DNA of 64,000 bases from NS-11 sp036505795. GTDB lineage: Bacteria > Nitrospirota > Nitrospiria > Nitrospirales > NS-4. The notes under the pieces were generated by a model that did not search any database, was not told the DNA's origin, and saw only the letters and a list, made by a program, of their open reading frames with translations. Location of the stretch: assembly GCA_036505795.1 (NCBI GenBank), contig DASXSU010000113.1:1-64000 (forward strand). Direction: 5' to 3'. Shown here piece after piece: positions 8,790-16,904 of the stretch (positions are counted from its first letter, which is position 1; every line of letters begins with the position of its first letter). A program made the position numbers and the translations under genes.

Positions 8790-9557
8790 TCATTCTTTCT
8801 TGTCCGGCTGATCGCCGGCTACCGCGTAGCGCAGAATGTCCGGACGCTTTGCCAGTGAACGCAAGAGGTCATCAACGCCCACGACATAGGGGCTGACCGC
8901 GCCGTAGTATCGAATGGGTTTTCCCATCAGATTAAATTCGAAGCCGAATCGCTTCAACAGTCGCCACAGATTTTCCTCCATGGCGACGATAAGATTCTCA
9001 TGCCCCTGGTGGATACATTCCACGATCATTGCCCGAAACAACCCCAGGAGGAGCCGAGGATATTGGAGCCCGGCCGCAGGGCTGGAAGGTGCCCGCACAT
9101 GTAAAGGGCCAAACCCCCGAGCGCTGCGGTATTCCTTCGTGATGACCAAATGAGATACCTCGACCGTGCGGGAGCGCGGGAGACTATAAAAAAATGGCGA
9201 CAGGGAGGCCGTATGCCGTTCAATGGGGAATCCAAGCGGCGAGTCGGTGACCAGGCGAAAGGCGCCGACCACTACGCCATCGTTATTCGTACCGGCAATA
9301 TGGACGGATGGCTGGTCCCACTTGTCCCGAGTCTGGCCATTTTCACATCCTTCGGTTTCTTGAAGAAGCTGCTCGTGGGAATAAACTTGATACCGTAGCT
9401 GACAAATCTCGTCGAATTTGGGATCTTTTTGCCCCACCTGAAGAAAAGAGAAATTATCCGGGGTCGTCACTACACTGCCATGGCATGTCTTGTACGTTTT
9501 GCCGCTCCCACACGCACAGGAGCCATTCGCCTTGCTGTCGATCACGGGCTTGGGCAC
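8790..9557 (-). CDS. PEP-CTERM/exosortase-associated acyltransferase with SEC-C finger
   Basis: A 255-residue protein. The N-terminus carries a SEC-C-type zinc motif, CACGSGKTYKTCHG (about residues 14-27). The rest resembles the acyl-homoserine-lactone-synthase-like GNAT family that travels with exosortase systems (the TIGR03694-type acyltransferases): FDEICQLRYQVY, then a VVGAFRLV strand and a TVEVSHLVITKEYR core. GTG 9557 is preferred over TTG 9572 because GGAGG lies about 8 nt before it. Known relatives are found near PEP-CTERM genes and are thought to acylate an unidentified substrate. That fits the PEP-CTERM gene 0.5 kb away and the second locus near 55-59 kb. Confidence 0.82.
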   Translation of the reverse strand: MPKPVIDSKANGSCACGSGKTYKTCHGSVVTTPDNFSFLQVGQKDPKFDEICQLRYQVYSHEQLLQETEGCENGQTRDKWDQPSVHIAGTNNDGVVVGAFRLVTDSPLGFPIERHTASLSPFFYSLPRSRTVEVSHLVITKEYRSARGFGPLHVRAPSSPAAGLQYPRLLLGLFRAMIVECIHQGHENLIVAMEENLWRLLKRFGFEFNLMGKPIRYYGAVSPYVVGVDDLLRSLAKRPDILRYAVAGDQPDKKE

Positions 9558-9753
9558 GTTACCTACCTCCAACCTTGATGAAGTTCATGGCCATCTCTTG
9601 TTTGGCGCTCGTTACATGGTACTCCTTCTAGCGGCAGAATAAAGGGAATATTGAGCAAATGGTCATGGGCGGGGTATCTACTACCTGGCGTTTGTCTGTA
9701 ATTATCTATTGTGGTAAAAGAAGCGTCGGCTGCACGAGGAAGGTTTGTTACTG

Positions 9754-10170
9754 ATGAACGTGCGCACAGTACGTTTGGTCTTGGCGGTCGTCATGGGCAT
9801 TTGGATCGCCTTAGTCGCCAATCATTGGCATCAATGGATGCCCGACAGTGTAGTGTTGATCGCGGCCGCGGCATTGTCGTTCGTCGTGGCGATAGGTCTG
9901 GCCGCCTATCGGATGAAGTTTCTGGAGGAAAATTTCGGGGTCCTGGAGATTCCGGAGATCTGGCAAGGCGAGCTCGTTCAAGCAATCTCGTGGGATGTTG
10001 TCGCCTATACCAGTATTTTCTCAGCCTTAATCCTGGGGGGAATCCTCGCTGCCGCCGTCAGTGTACGATTACCACTGACCTTTGTCCCGCTCGCCTATAT
10101 TCTCTCCATCGCGGTGGTAGCCATTGCGAGGTGGATGGCCTCGGCCCTTTTATTGAGAATGATCAGGTAA
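9754..10170 (+). CDS. Small multi-pass membrane protein
   Basis: A 138-residue protein with four probable membrane segments: around residues 5-25 (VRLVLAVVMGIWIALVANHW), 35-55 (VVLIAAAALSFVVAIGLAAY), 85-105 (SIFSALILGGILAAAVSV) and 112-135. A charged loop (MKFLEENFGVLEIPEIWQGE) lies between the second and third. ATG 9754 is preferred because AGGAAGG stands about 9 nt upstream; a TTG three codons earlier is possible. No family is recognised. It converges on the CsbD gene across a perfect hairpin. Confidence 0.65.
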   Translation: MNVRTVRLVLAVVMGIWIALVANHWHQWMPDSVVLIAAAALSFVVAIGLAAYRMKFLEENFGVLEIPEIWQGELVQAISWDVVAYTSIFSALILGGILAAAVSVRLPLTFVPLAYILSIAVVAIARWMASALLLRMIR

Positions 10171-10203
10171 ATATCTTAGCAGGATTGCGACGGCGTGAAG
10201 GCA

Positions 10204-10227
10204 CCCGGGCGTCGGATGACGCCCGGG
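10204..10227. terminator. Strong hairpin between convergent genes
   Basis: A perfect 10-bp stem, CCCGGGCGTC / GACGCCCGGG, with loop GGAT. It sits between the stops of the membrane protein (+) and CsbD (-). No U-run follows on either strand, so termination is inferred from position and stem strength only. Confidence 0.55.
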
Positions 10228-10243
10228 AAGGGAAGACGGGGGC

Positions 10244-10474
10244 TTATACTTTCGTCGCCCCGTATTTCGACTTCGCCTGATAATCTGTATACCATTTATC
10301 GGCCCACTTGCTGACTTCCTCTTTTTGATCTCCGTACTTCTTCTGCACCGTGCCTACAAACTTGTCGTAATCGCCCTGAATCTGCATCAGGTCATCGTCG
10401 GTGAGCTTCCCCCACTGTTTTTTAAGCTCACCCTTAAACTCAGTCCATGCGCCCTTAAATTGATCCTTATTCAT
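10244..10474 (-). CDS. csbD: CsbD family stress protein
   Basis: A 76-residue hydrophilic protein beginning MNKDQFKGAWTEFKGELKKQ. This is the characteristic CsbD opening (N-K-D/Q-x-x-x-G-x-W-x-x-x-K-G), followed by WGKLTDDDLMQIQGDYDKFVG, also typical. The start has a perfect AAAGGAGG 8 nt upstream; the longer frame lacks one. CsbD proteins are small, highly expressed and stress-induced in many bacteria, with no defined biochemical role. Neighbouring genes include a metallothionein-like protein and ChaB, so this is a cluster of small stress-type genes. Confidence 0.93.
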   Translation of the reverse strand: MNKDQFKGAWTEFKGELKKQWGKLTDDDLMQIQGDYDKFVGTVQKKYGDQKEEVSKWADKWYTDYQAKSKYGATKV

Positions 10475-10618
10475 TTGAACCTCCTTTAGAGTTCCGTTTG
10501 CAATCACGAAGACTTGCACGTTACAAATCTTTTGTAGCAAATTGTGACCGCGCGGACATTAGACAAATCCGAACTGGTCGGACGATAAATGTCCGACCCC
10601 GGTAGAGGGAGGAAGCCC

Positions 10619-10825
10619 ATGAAATCTTTCGTGATTGGAACGGTCGTGGGGTGCGTTCTCACCGCGGCAGTGAGCTTGGGCTTCGACAGTAAAATGTGGC
10701 GCTTCGGAGCGGAAACGGGGCCGAGCGAAAAGCTGGATCAGATCCAATACCAGCATCGGGCCATACTAGAACAGCAGGACCGTTTGGAGCGGTTGTTTCA
10801 GCAGATCTGCGTGAGGGCTTCCTAA
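10619..10825 (+). CDS. Small single-pass membrane protein with coiled-coil tail
   Basis: A 68-residue protein starting MKSFVIGTVVGCVLTAAVSLGF, one membrane segment with a GxxxG-like pattern. A short soluble part follows, KLDQIQYQHRAILEQQDRLERLFQQ, which looks like a short coiled coil. GAGGGAGG lies just upstream of ATG 10619 and supports the start. It ends 4 nt before the stop of the minus-strand metallothionein-like gene. The function is unknown. Confidence 0.6.
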   Translation: MKSFVIGTVVGCVLTAAVSLGFDSKMWRFGAETGPSEKLDQIQYQHRAILEQQDRLERLFQQICVRAS

Positions 10826-10829
10826 GCTC

Positions 10830-10973
10830 TCACTTGCAGGTACAGCCTCCGCCTTCGGCACAGCCCCGGCAACAATATTTTTGGCCGTCTTTGGCATTGG
10901 TATAGCCGTTCCCCGCGAAGGCCTTCCAGTCCTTTTTCGGCATTTTGCATTTCGGACAGCTCTCATCAGCCAT
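10830..10973 (-). CDS. Metallothionein-like Cys-rich mini-protein (47 aa)
   Basis: On the minus strand ATG 10973 opens a 47-residue frame beginning MADESCPKCKMPKKDW and ending KYCCRGCAEGGGCTCK, stop at 10830. Eight cysteines (CPKC, CCRGC, C, CTC) in so short a chain, with a Lys-Tyr-Cys-Cys motif, resemble bacterial metallothioneins and related zinc-knuckle proteins. The start has a textbook AAGGAGG about 7 nt upstream (10980-10986 complement), which argues strongly for translation. It would bind Zn, Cu or Cd in the cytoplasm. The likely alternative is a generic small zinc ribbon rather than a true metallothionein. Confidence 0.8.
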   Translation of the reverse strand: MADESCPKCKMPKKDWKAFAGNGYTNAKDGQKYCCRGCAEGGGCTCK

Positions 10974-11085
10974 GGCGAAATCCTCCTTTGTCTCATTGTA
11001 TCAAATATTCAGCTACAAAGTATGGCAAGCGTCCCCGCTCTGATTTCTTTACAATAGCTTGTCCGTCCTTCGCCCGGAGGCGCCA

Positions 11086-12147
11086 GTGCTGGCTCGCACC
11101 AATATCTGTAGCATCACGATCCTGGTCTCCCTCCTTGGGGCCTGCGCGGAGGTTCCCACCCGGCCTTCTTCCGCGCCGCAACCTGTCGACACTTTTGCTG
11201 ACTTTGTCGTCAAATTGGATCGGCTCGACGCCGTCGCCATGGGATCAGCAGTCGCCGCAGCGGCCCTCTGCAAAACTAATGTACAAGCCACGTATGGATT
11301 TGAATTACATGACAAGAGCCAGTACGCGAGGCTATTCAAGGGGAAATACCTTGAACCGGCGGTCCAGCATTATGGGCTTCGCGATGGTGTATGGGTTCGA
11401 TACTCGCATCCAACACTACCCGCCGGCCTCGCCGGTCTCCGCGCCCGTGCCCGGATCATTAGCCTGGACGGCGAACCGCTTGACAACAAGACAGCAGACG
11501 ATGCGAATGAGATCCTGTGGCGCTTCGAACGGCGCCGCGAAGGTCCTCTCCATGTTGTCTTCGCAGACGCGGAAGCCAGAGTACGAGAGCTAGATCTGTA
11601 CTCGGTACCGGCCTGCAAGTATCCCGTGGTTCTGGTCCCGAGTAATGTGGTGTACGCCTACACGGATGGCACGAAAATCGTGATCACCACCGGCATGCTC
11701 GACTTTACGGCGAGCGACGCCGAACTTGCGTTGGTGATTGGCCATGAGATCGCGCATAACGCGCTAGGATACGTCGATGACATGCTTCTTCGCAATATTC
11801 TCAATTCGATTTTCACCGCACATGCCGGACAGCAGCCCGCAGTGGCCACGACGAGTGCGGAGGCCTCATTCTCTAAGGAAGCCGAAAGTCAAGCTGACTA
11901 TGTAGGACTCTACATTGCCGCGCGCGCTGGATATGACATCAGCGGCATTGGCCAATTGTGGGGTCGGTTTGCCCGGTATCAAACCCCGGTTAACGCGCCC
12001 GCGTTTGCCGTCACCCACCCTCACCCGAGCAACCCCGAGCGGCTTGAGGCGTTCCGAAGCACCCTACGGGAAATCCGCAAGAAGCAAGAGCGCGACGAAC
12101 CTCTCCTGCCGGAGGCCCTTCCGATTCGCCCCATCGCTCAGCCATAG
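11086..12147 (+). CDS. M48-family metalloprotease lipoprotein
   Basis: A 353-residue protein. GTG 11086 follows GGAGG by 5 nt and opens a lipoprotein signal (SITILVSLLGAC, lipobox LGAC). A middle region (about residues 105-150) resembles a PDZ-like fold: AGLRARARIISLDGEPL. The catalytic zinc site is HEIAH near residue 220, with the third ligand probably in EAESQADYVGLY near residue 265, and HPHPSNPERL closes the domain as in M48B proteases. It would act in the periplasm, probably in envelope protein quality control, like BepA/LoiP-type enzymes. The PDZ-like insertion before the protease domain sets it apart from BepA, which carries C-terminal TPRs. Confidence 0.9.
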   Translation: MLARTNICSITILVSLLGACAEVPTRPSSAPQPVDTFADFVVKLDRLDAVAMGSAVAAAALCKTNVQATYGFELHDKSQYARLFKGKYLEPAVQHYGLRDGVWVRYSHPTLPAGLAGLRARARIISLDGEPLDNKTADDANEILWRFERRREGPLHVVFADAEARVRELDLYSVPACKYPVVLVPSNVVYAYTDGTKIVITTGMLDFTASDAELALVIGHEIAHNALGYVDDMLLRNILNSIFTAHAGQQPAVATTSAEASFSKEAESQADYVGLYIAARAGYDISGIGQLWGRFARYQTPVNAPAFAVTHPHPSNPERLEAFRSTLREIRKKQERDEPLLPEALPIRPIAQP

Positions 12148-12368
12148 ATCCGTATCCACTCCTGGCCTTTCTTCCGATATTTTTCTCGGACCACCCCCCA
12201 CGCCTCCCGGTGCGCGATGTCTTCCACCGTCGCCCCAATCCGCTGATCACGGGCGTGGGCTGAGCGGCTCCAGGCCTGGTTGTAGGCTGCCAAGTAAACC
12301 TCCATTGCATCTTTAGGAAGATTCTTCTTCATCGCAGTCGGTAATTCTTCAATATGATTGTACGGCAT
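12138..12368 (-). CDS. chaB: ChaB family protein
   Basis: A 76-residue protein beginning MPYNHIEELPTAMKKNLPKD. The ChaB signature is clear: MPY-x-x-x-x-x-LP, then AYNQAWSR and AHREAWGVVREKY. In E. coli ChaB is a small protein linked to cation transport regulation, but its biochemical role is not settled; relatives are often found with stress genes. ATG 12368 has GGGAG 6 nt upstream; an ATG two codons earlier is possible. The longer frame to 12515 has no supporting site. The 3' end overlaps the convergent protease gene by 10 nt. Confidence 0.9.
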   Translation of the reverse strand: MPYNHIEELPTAMKKNLPKDAMEVYLAAYNQAWSRSAHARDQRIGATVEDIAHREAWGVVREKYRKKGQEWIRIYG

Positions 12369-12662
12369 CGACATCTCCCGGGTTAAGAATGAGCCATGCT
12401 GCGACGGCAGTATCACGGTCTGCTCCGACTCAAACAATAGACAAATGGCGTTGGAGTAGAAACAAAATGTCGAGTCGCTTGGTAGTCCTAATTGATTCCT
12501 CGATGACTCGTTCATTCATGACGCTTGGATATTTTGAAGATACTCTCAAAGGATTTGTCTAATGTCTTAGCCCTCACCGTTTGCTATGCATGTGACTATC
12601 GCAAGCCGTGCGCATGTCATACCCTACACCCTGAACATTCATCCAACCAAGGAGGCACCCCA

Positions 12663-13475
12663 ATGAGAACAGTGTTAGGACTTGCGGCGATCGCCGCGGT
12701 GATGGGCATCAGTACCCAAGGTTACGCACTCGATCAGTATTCCGATTTGGACCAACAGCGCCTCAGCGAGCAGCAGCGATACAACGAGCAGCAACGTCTT
12801 CTGGACAGCCAACGCAACATTCCGAGTGAGGCGACCGGCGGTTGGATCGTCGAAGGAGATGTGACTCGAGTCGATGCTGACTCCTACATCATTCGGGACA
12901 CCACCGGGCGCGAGCTCCGGGCGTATTTTGAGCCGACGACAGCGCGTGAGAATATCAAAGTCGGCGATCACGTCATCGTCCGGTTCGATCGGCCCTCGGC
13001 CCCGTACGCCTCGAGCATCATCCGCCGCCCCGCCGAGATGAGCGCGGCGCCGACGGGCGCCTTGCCTCGTCCGCAAACAATTGAAGGCGAAGTACTGCGC
13101 CAGGAGGCTGACAACTATGTCATCCGGGATCTCGCGGGTAAAGAGATCCGCCTCCATGTCGACAAGACCACGAAGCTCGATGGAAACTTGACGCCGGGAG
13201 ACAAAGTGGTGGCACGGGTGGTCTCACCTCCCTCAAATACCCCACCGTACGCGCGAACCATGTATAAGTTGAATAGTGCGCAGGCCCTTGAGGGACAAGT
13301 CATCGGCATCGAAGGTAACACCTACATCGTGCGGGATCTTAATGGCGCGGAACAGCGCGTCTATGCCGACAGTGCCACCGCCGGCGGCGGACCCGTCATG
13401 ATCGGCGATCGTGTAGTCGTTGTCCGGGGAAGTAACGCTCCCATGGCGCATGCGGAAGCCATTTCGAAGCGCTAG
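12663..13475 (+). CDS. Exported protein with three tandem OB-like repeats
   Basis: A 270-residue protein. ATG 12663 has AAGGAGG 8 nt upstream and opens a signal peptide (VLGLAAIAAVMGISTQGYA). A Gln-rich linker (DLDQQRLSEQQRYNEQQR) follows, then three copies of a repeat of about 60-75 residues. Each begins with an E-G-x-V strand and contains Y-I/V-I/V-R-D-x-x-G-x-E: DADSYIIRDTTGREL (about residue 75), EADNYVIRDLAGKEI (about 150) and EGNTYIVRDLNGAEQ (about 220). Each ends in a GD-x-V-V/I strand. The pattern resembles small DUF5666/OB-type beta barrels used in periplasmic binding proteins. The role is unknown. A strong terminator follows. Confidence 0.72.
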   Translation: MRTVLGLAAIAAVMGISTQGYALDQYSDLDQQRLSEQQRYNEQQRLLDSQRNIPSEATGGWIVEGDVTRVDADSYIIRDTTGRELRAYFEPTTARENIKVGDHVIVRFDRPSAPYASSIIRRPAEMSAAPTGALPRPQTIEGEVLRQEADNYVIRDLAGKEIRLHVDKTTKLDGNLTPGDKVVARVVSPPSNTPPYARTMYKLNSAQALEGQVIGIEGNTYIVRDLNGAEQRVYADSATAGGGPVMIGDRVVVVRGSNAPMAHAEAISKR

Positions 13476-13513
13476 CGACCACGACGCTGCTTCAGAAGAC
13501 TAACGCATTCTCG

Positions 13514-13547
13514 AGAGCGGGAGGACACACGTCCTCTCGCTCTTTTG
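13514..13547 (+). terminator. Rho-independent terminator
   Basis: The stem AGAGCGGGAGGAC pairs with GTCCTCTCGCTCT (one G-U) around loop ACAC and is followed by TTTTGTTG. It lies 38 nt after the triple-repeat protein gene and should end its transcript. Confidence 0.88.
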
Positions 13548-13618
13548 TTGACCGGGCCTGGACTTACCTGCCACTCTTCTCCGCTTACTTCTTGAGCAGT
13601 GCTACACAAGGGAGTACG

Positions 13619-14278
13619 TTGTCGTATGGCAGGCGTAATCTACCGACAGATCGTCTTATGACGGGTCGCTGGTCTCTCGTTCTCGGCTGCGTTCTCTCCA
13701 CCCTGATGGCGGCTTGCGTATTCACGGACCAGACGGTAAAGCTGCCGGAAGGTGAGATTGTGCATGAACAGCCGGCGAAACCTGGCAAAGGCACCCTGAT
13801 CGTGCCACCGGTGGCAGACGAACGGGAGCTCACGGATCACATCGGCGTTAAAAAGACCGCCTTCGGTATCCCCACAGGGAAGGTCTATCCGGATCGCAAC
13901 GTCCCCGCCTGGCTACGTGAAAGCGTGAAAGCCGAACTGCAGGCCGCCGGCTTCAATATTGCACGAAAGAACGAAACCGGATCGGCACCGACTATTGAAC
14001 TTATCCTTCTCAAATTCTTTGTCGAACCGGTCATGGGCTGGGGGACTGAGACTTTTGAAACCGACCTCGCCGTACGTTTGAGGGTGACGTCGGCCGCGGG
14101 AAAAAGCACCGAGCGTGATTATCTCACCCGAGGGGTTGCGGCAGGAAGAGAGCCGAGCGAAAAGAACTATACGCCTTCATTGGAGCAGGCGACGGCCGAG
14201 CTGATAAAGCGCCTGATTCCGGACATCATTGCTCTGACCGGTCCACCCGTGAACCCCGCCACGCAGGCTCTACCCTGA
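13619..14278 (+). CDS. YajG-like lipoprotein
   Basis: A lipoprotein of about 219 residues. Its signal part (SLVLGCVLSTLMAAC) ends in lipobox LMAAC. The mature part begins with hydrophobic strands and then LIVPPVADERELTDHIGVKKTAFGIPTG, which resembles the P-V-x-D-x-R...IG-x-K-x-x-x-G opening of YajG-type lipoproteins. TTG 13619 with AAGGGAG just upstream is chosen; ATG 13658 is an alternative closer to the hydrophobic core. It probably sits in the envelope. No enzymatic residues are visible. Confidence 0.65.
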   Translation: MSYGRRNLPTDRLMTGRWSLVLGCVLSTLMAACVFTDQTVKLPEGEIVHEQPAKPGKGTLIVPPVADERELTDHIGVKKTAFGIPTGKVYPDRNVPAWLRESVKAELQAAGFNIARKNETGSAPTIELILLKFFVEPVMGWGTETFETDLAVRLRVTSAAGKSTERDYLTRGVAAGREPSEKNYTPSLEQATAELIKRLIPDIIALTGPPVNPATQALP

Positions 14279-14349
14279 GATTCATGCGAAGGTCTCTGCA
14301 TCCGGGATCTCTGCGGAATTAAGAGGTGCGGATGATGAGCAGATTGAAA

Positions 14350-15222
14350 TCAGGACAGCGACGGACTGGGGCTCTGCATGACAGCAGTGACCTCTTTGAG
14401 CGAGGAGACTAGCGAATTTAACTCAGCGCCCTTCTTCACTAGAACTTCCGTCGTTGAACGCAATTCATCTTGGAGGCGGTCGCGTTCCTTGCCCATGTCT
14501 GAGAGCTTGCCCAATAGGATTTGGGAACTCGTCAATGCGTCCTGCATGTCCTCACAGGCGGATTGCGCTTTCGTCGTTTCGCCCGGCAACGCTTCAAGTT
14601 CCTTCATCATCCGCTCGAGTTGTCCCTCGAGTTTTGTGACTTCCGCTTCGGCTACTGAGCGCTTGTCATCACTCATCCGCCAACGGGTGTGAAGATTTTG
14701 AATCCCGCGGATCCAGCTCATGGCGTCACCGGGATCGATCAGAGGCGCGTCCGGCAGAGGCTGTCCATGCTCGAGGGCCCCGATGGCGTCCTGGAGCCAA
14801 TCGAGAAAAATCGTAATATGATGAAGATTGACACTCAGGCGGGACGTCTTTGGCTCCGCCGGCTTGATCGGTTCGGCCGTCAGGGTGGCTTCCGCGGCCC
14901 GGCTCTCGCGCCCGCCGCCGTTGGGACGTTGATAACCGAGAAGCACGGCCACGCAGTGCCGACAAAAAGGTTGCTCGTTGGAGGTGCAGGAACATTTGGT
15001 CAGCAGGCTTCCGCCTTTAAGTTGGATCGTTTGTTCATAGAGTCCGAACGGACCGGTCACTTCCGAAAGGATCTGATCTTCATCGGCCTCAAGAATCTGA
15101 ACGCAGTTCGCGGACTGGTATTCTTTCCCAAGTTGAAATACTTGGGCACCGACGACAGACTGGATCATCTCAGGCTCGATTTGGCTCAATTTCTTGGCGG
15201 TACACGGAAGCTTATTGCGCAT
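14350..15222 (-). CDS. SWIM zinc-finger protein with coiled-coil tail
   Basis: A 290-residue protein. Residues about 25-100 form a SWIM domain, with zinc ligands LTKCSCTSNEQPFCRHC fitting the C-x-C-x(n)-C-x-H pattern; FQLGKEYQSANCV upstream is the usual N-terminal strand of such domains. After a linker (about 100-125) the C-terminal 150 residues are strongly heptad-like (EAEVTKLEGQLERMMKELEAL and KERDRLQDELRSTTEVL). SWIM domains bind DNA or protein; in bacteria they usually come with SNF2 helicases, but none is nearby. ATG 15222 has AGGA 7 nt upstream and is preferred to GTG 15228. Confidence 0.78.
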   Translation of the reverse strand: MRNKLPCTAKKLSQIEPEMIQSVVGAQVFQLGKEYQSANCVQILEADEDQILSEVTGPFGLYEQTIQLKGGSLLTKCSCTSNEQPFCRHCVAVLLGYQRPNGGGRESRAAEATLTAEPIKPAEPKTSRLSVNLHHITIFLDWLQDAIGALEHGQPLPDAPLIDPGDAMSWIRGIQNLHTRWRMSDDKRSVAEAEVTKLEGQLERMMKELEALPGETTKAQSACEDMQDALTSSQILLGKLSDMGKERDRLQDELRSTTEVLVKKGAELNSLVSSLKEVTAVMQSPSPSLS

Positions 15223-15390
15223 GGCCACATCCTTTTTTTGAATTGGCTGGCATCGTATCTCACCCGGTCCTCACCTGTGCACCCCTACAAAAGGATAGGC
15301 TTGCCACACAAGGGCTGAGTGTTAAGGTATACCCCTGATCCTCAAGTACCGTAGGTGCTGAGGATGGTTTACTGTGTTCAGGGAAGGATC

Positions 15391-16041
15391 ATGAAGGAAA
15401 GTTCGGCCGCGAAATGGGAACCTCTGGACAGCATTGCCGATAAACGAGCAGGCCCGGGCCTTCTCATGCTGACCGCATCCATGCAGACGCTGTATCGGGA
15501 TCGTCGGTTCTCGGAACTGTGCAGTCTCCTCAATCGGTATTACAACGGGAGAGCGGCGAGAGGTGTACTGCCTCCCGCCGTCGCCGACGTCTGCGCCGAG
15601 ATTAGGCAGGCCCTCGAAAAACGCGCCGCAGCGCCGGGCTGGGAGGATATCCGGATCAAACGTATGATCGGAGATCCCGCCAGCCCTGTCTTCCTGTACG
15701 GATTAGGCGTCCCGGATCTCAATGGGTTTGAACACTCTCGAATCCTTCTCATCCTGGAGGAGGTCGGGCAACGTGTAAATAGCGTCACTGCGCACGCAAA
15801 AGAGTTGTATCGCCTCACCGATCGCGAAGTCTCTGTCATCAAAAATCTTTTGAAGGGATGGACGAACAAGCAAATTGCCAATGAGCTCGGAGTCACGGAG
15901 CAGACGGTAAAAGAGCACATCAAACACATCATGGAGAAGACAAAGACCACGACGCGGACCGGCGTGTTGGTACAGATCGCACGTCTGGAGCTCGAGCAGG
16001 CAAACAGCGTTTTGATCTCCGACGGTCCCCCTTCGCGCTAG
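15391..16041 (+). CDS. LuxR-type HTH transcriptional regulator
   Basis: A 216-residue protein. The C-terminal GerE/LuxR helix-turn-helix lies at about residues 140-190: LTDREVSVIKNLLKGWTNKQ, then IANELGVTEQTVKEHIKHI. The N-terminal 130 residues carry no recognisable receiver or AHL-binding signature. They contain helical and aromatic segments (MQTLYRDRRFSELCSLLNRY), so the signal is unknown. ATG 15391 follows GGAAGGA. It stands before the HAD/HpnD pair and after a divergent SWIM gene, but co-regulation is not shown. Confidence 0.85.
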   Translation: MKESSAAKWEPLDSIADKRAGPGLLMLTASMQTLYRDRRFSELCSLLNRYYNGRAARGVLPPAVADVCAEIRQALEKRAAAPGWEDIRIKRMIGDPASPVFLYGLGVPDLNGFEHSRILLILEEVGQRVNSVTAHAKELYRLTDREVSVIKNLLKGWTNKQIANELGVTEQTVKEHIKHIMEKTKTTTRTGVLVQIARLELEQANSVLISDGPPSR

Positions 16042-16180
16042 ACTCACCACACCGTCGTCCCCGCTGTCACTCTCCCCTCCTCGCACCAGTATTGGCGATG
16101 GCTCGCATGATTCAAGGGGCGCTAGAGAATATGGTATACTCGCGCGCTTTTGTAGCGAAGGTCATAGGGACTTTCCGGCA

Positions 16181-16855
16181 ATGCTGAAAGCGATTCTCTT
16201 CGATTTTGACGGCGTCCTGGTGGACACGGAGCCGCTGCATTTCCAGGCGTTTCAGAAGGTCCTCGCCTCGGAAGGTATTCCTTTGAGCGAGACGGACTAC
16301 TACGCAAAGTATGTAGGTTTTGACGATAAGGGGTGTTTTCAAGCCGTCTTCACAGAGAATGGGCGTACCGTGACGCCGGAAACGATACGAGGCCTGGTCG
16401 ATCGAAAGGCTGCACTGTTTTTGGAGCAACTCAAGACAAATCTGGTGGTGTATCCGGGGATCACGGACTTCGTCACGATGACTGCACAACGATATCGCCT
16501 TGCCGTCGTGTCGGGAGCGCTGAGGCATGAAATCGAATATAGTTTGGAAGTTGCCGGCATCCGACGGCAATTCGAGCAGATCACAGCCGCCCAAGATGTC
16601 CGAAACGGCAAGCCGGACCCCGAGGGATATCTGCATGCGCTGCGGCACTTGAATCGACACGCACCGTTGACGGCGCCCGAATGTCTCGTCATTGAGGACA
16701 CCGTGCCCGGCATCCGAGCCGCCCATGAGGCCGGAATGCGATGCCTGGCGGTTGCAAACACATTTACCCCACACGAGTTGTCACTCGCAGACGCGGTGAC
16801 GTCCACGCTGGAGAACTATGACCTTGTCTCGCTCGTGCAGCGATTCTGGAACTGA
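16181..16855 (+). CDS. HAD superfamily phosphatase/phosphomutase
   Basis: A 224-residue protein with all HAD motifs: DFDGVLVDTE at residues 8-17 (nucleophile and acid Asp), VVSGALRHE near 110 (motif II Ser), K near 148 in NGKPDPEGY (motif III) and VIEDTVPGIRAA near 170 (motif IV acidic pair). The helical cap between motifs I and II is of the beta-phosphoglucomutase/phosphatase class (subfamily IA). It would hydrolyse or isomerise a small phosphorylated metabolite in the cytosol; the substrate cannot be read from the sequence. It ends 50 nt before the prenyl synthase gene and is probably co-transcribed with it. Confidence 0.92.
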   Translation: MLKAILFDFDGVLVDTEPLHFQAFQKVLASEGIPLSETDYYAKYVGFDDKGCFQAVFTENGRTVTPETIRGLVDRKAALFLEQLKTNLVVYPGITDFVTMTAQRYRLAVVSGALRHEIEYSLEVAGIRRQFEQITAAQDVRNGKPDPEGYLHALRHLNRHAPLTAPECLVIEDTVPGIRAAHEAGMRCLAVANTFTPHELSLADAVTSTLENYDLVSLVQRFWN

Positions 16856-16904
16856 GCGTCATGAGGATTTGCGCGCTTCTTCGCACTCCCCCCGTCCGCC
16901 GGAT

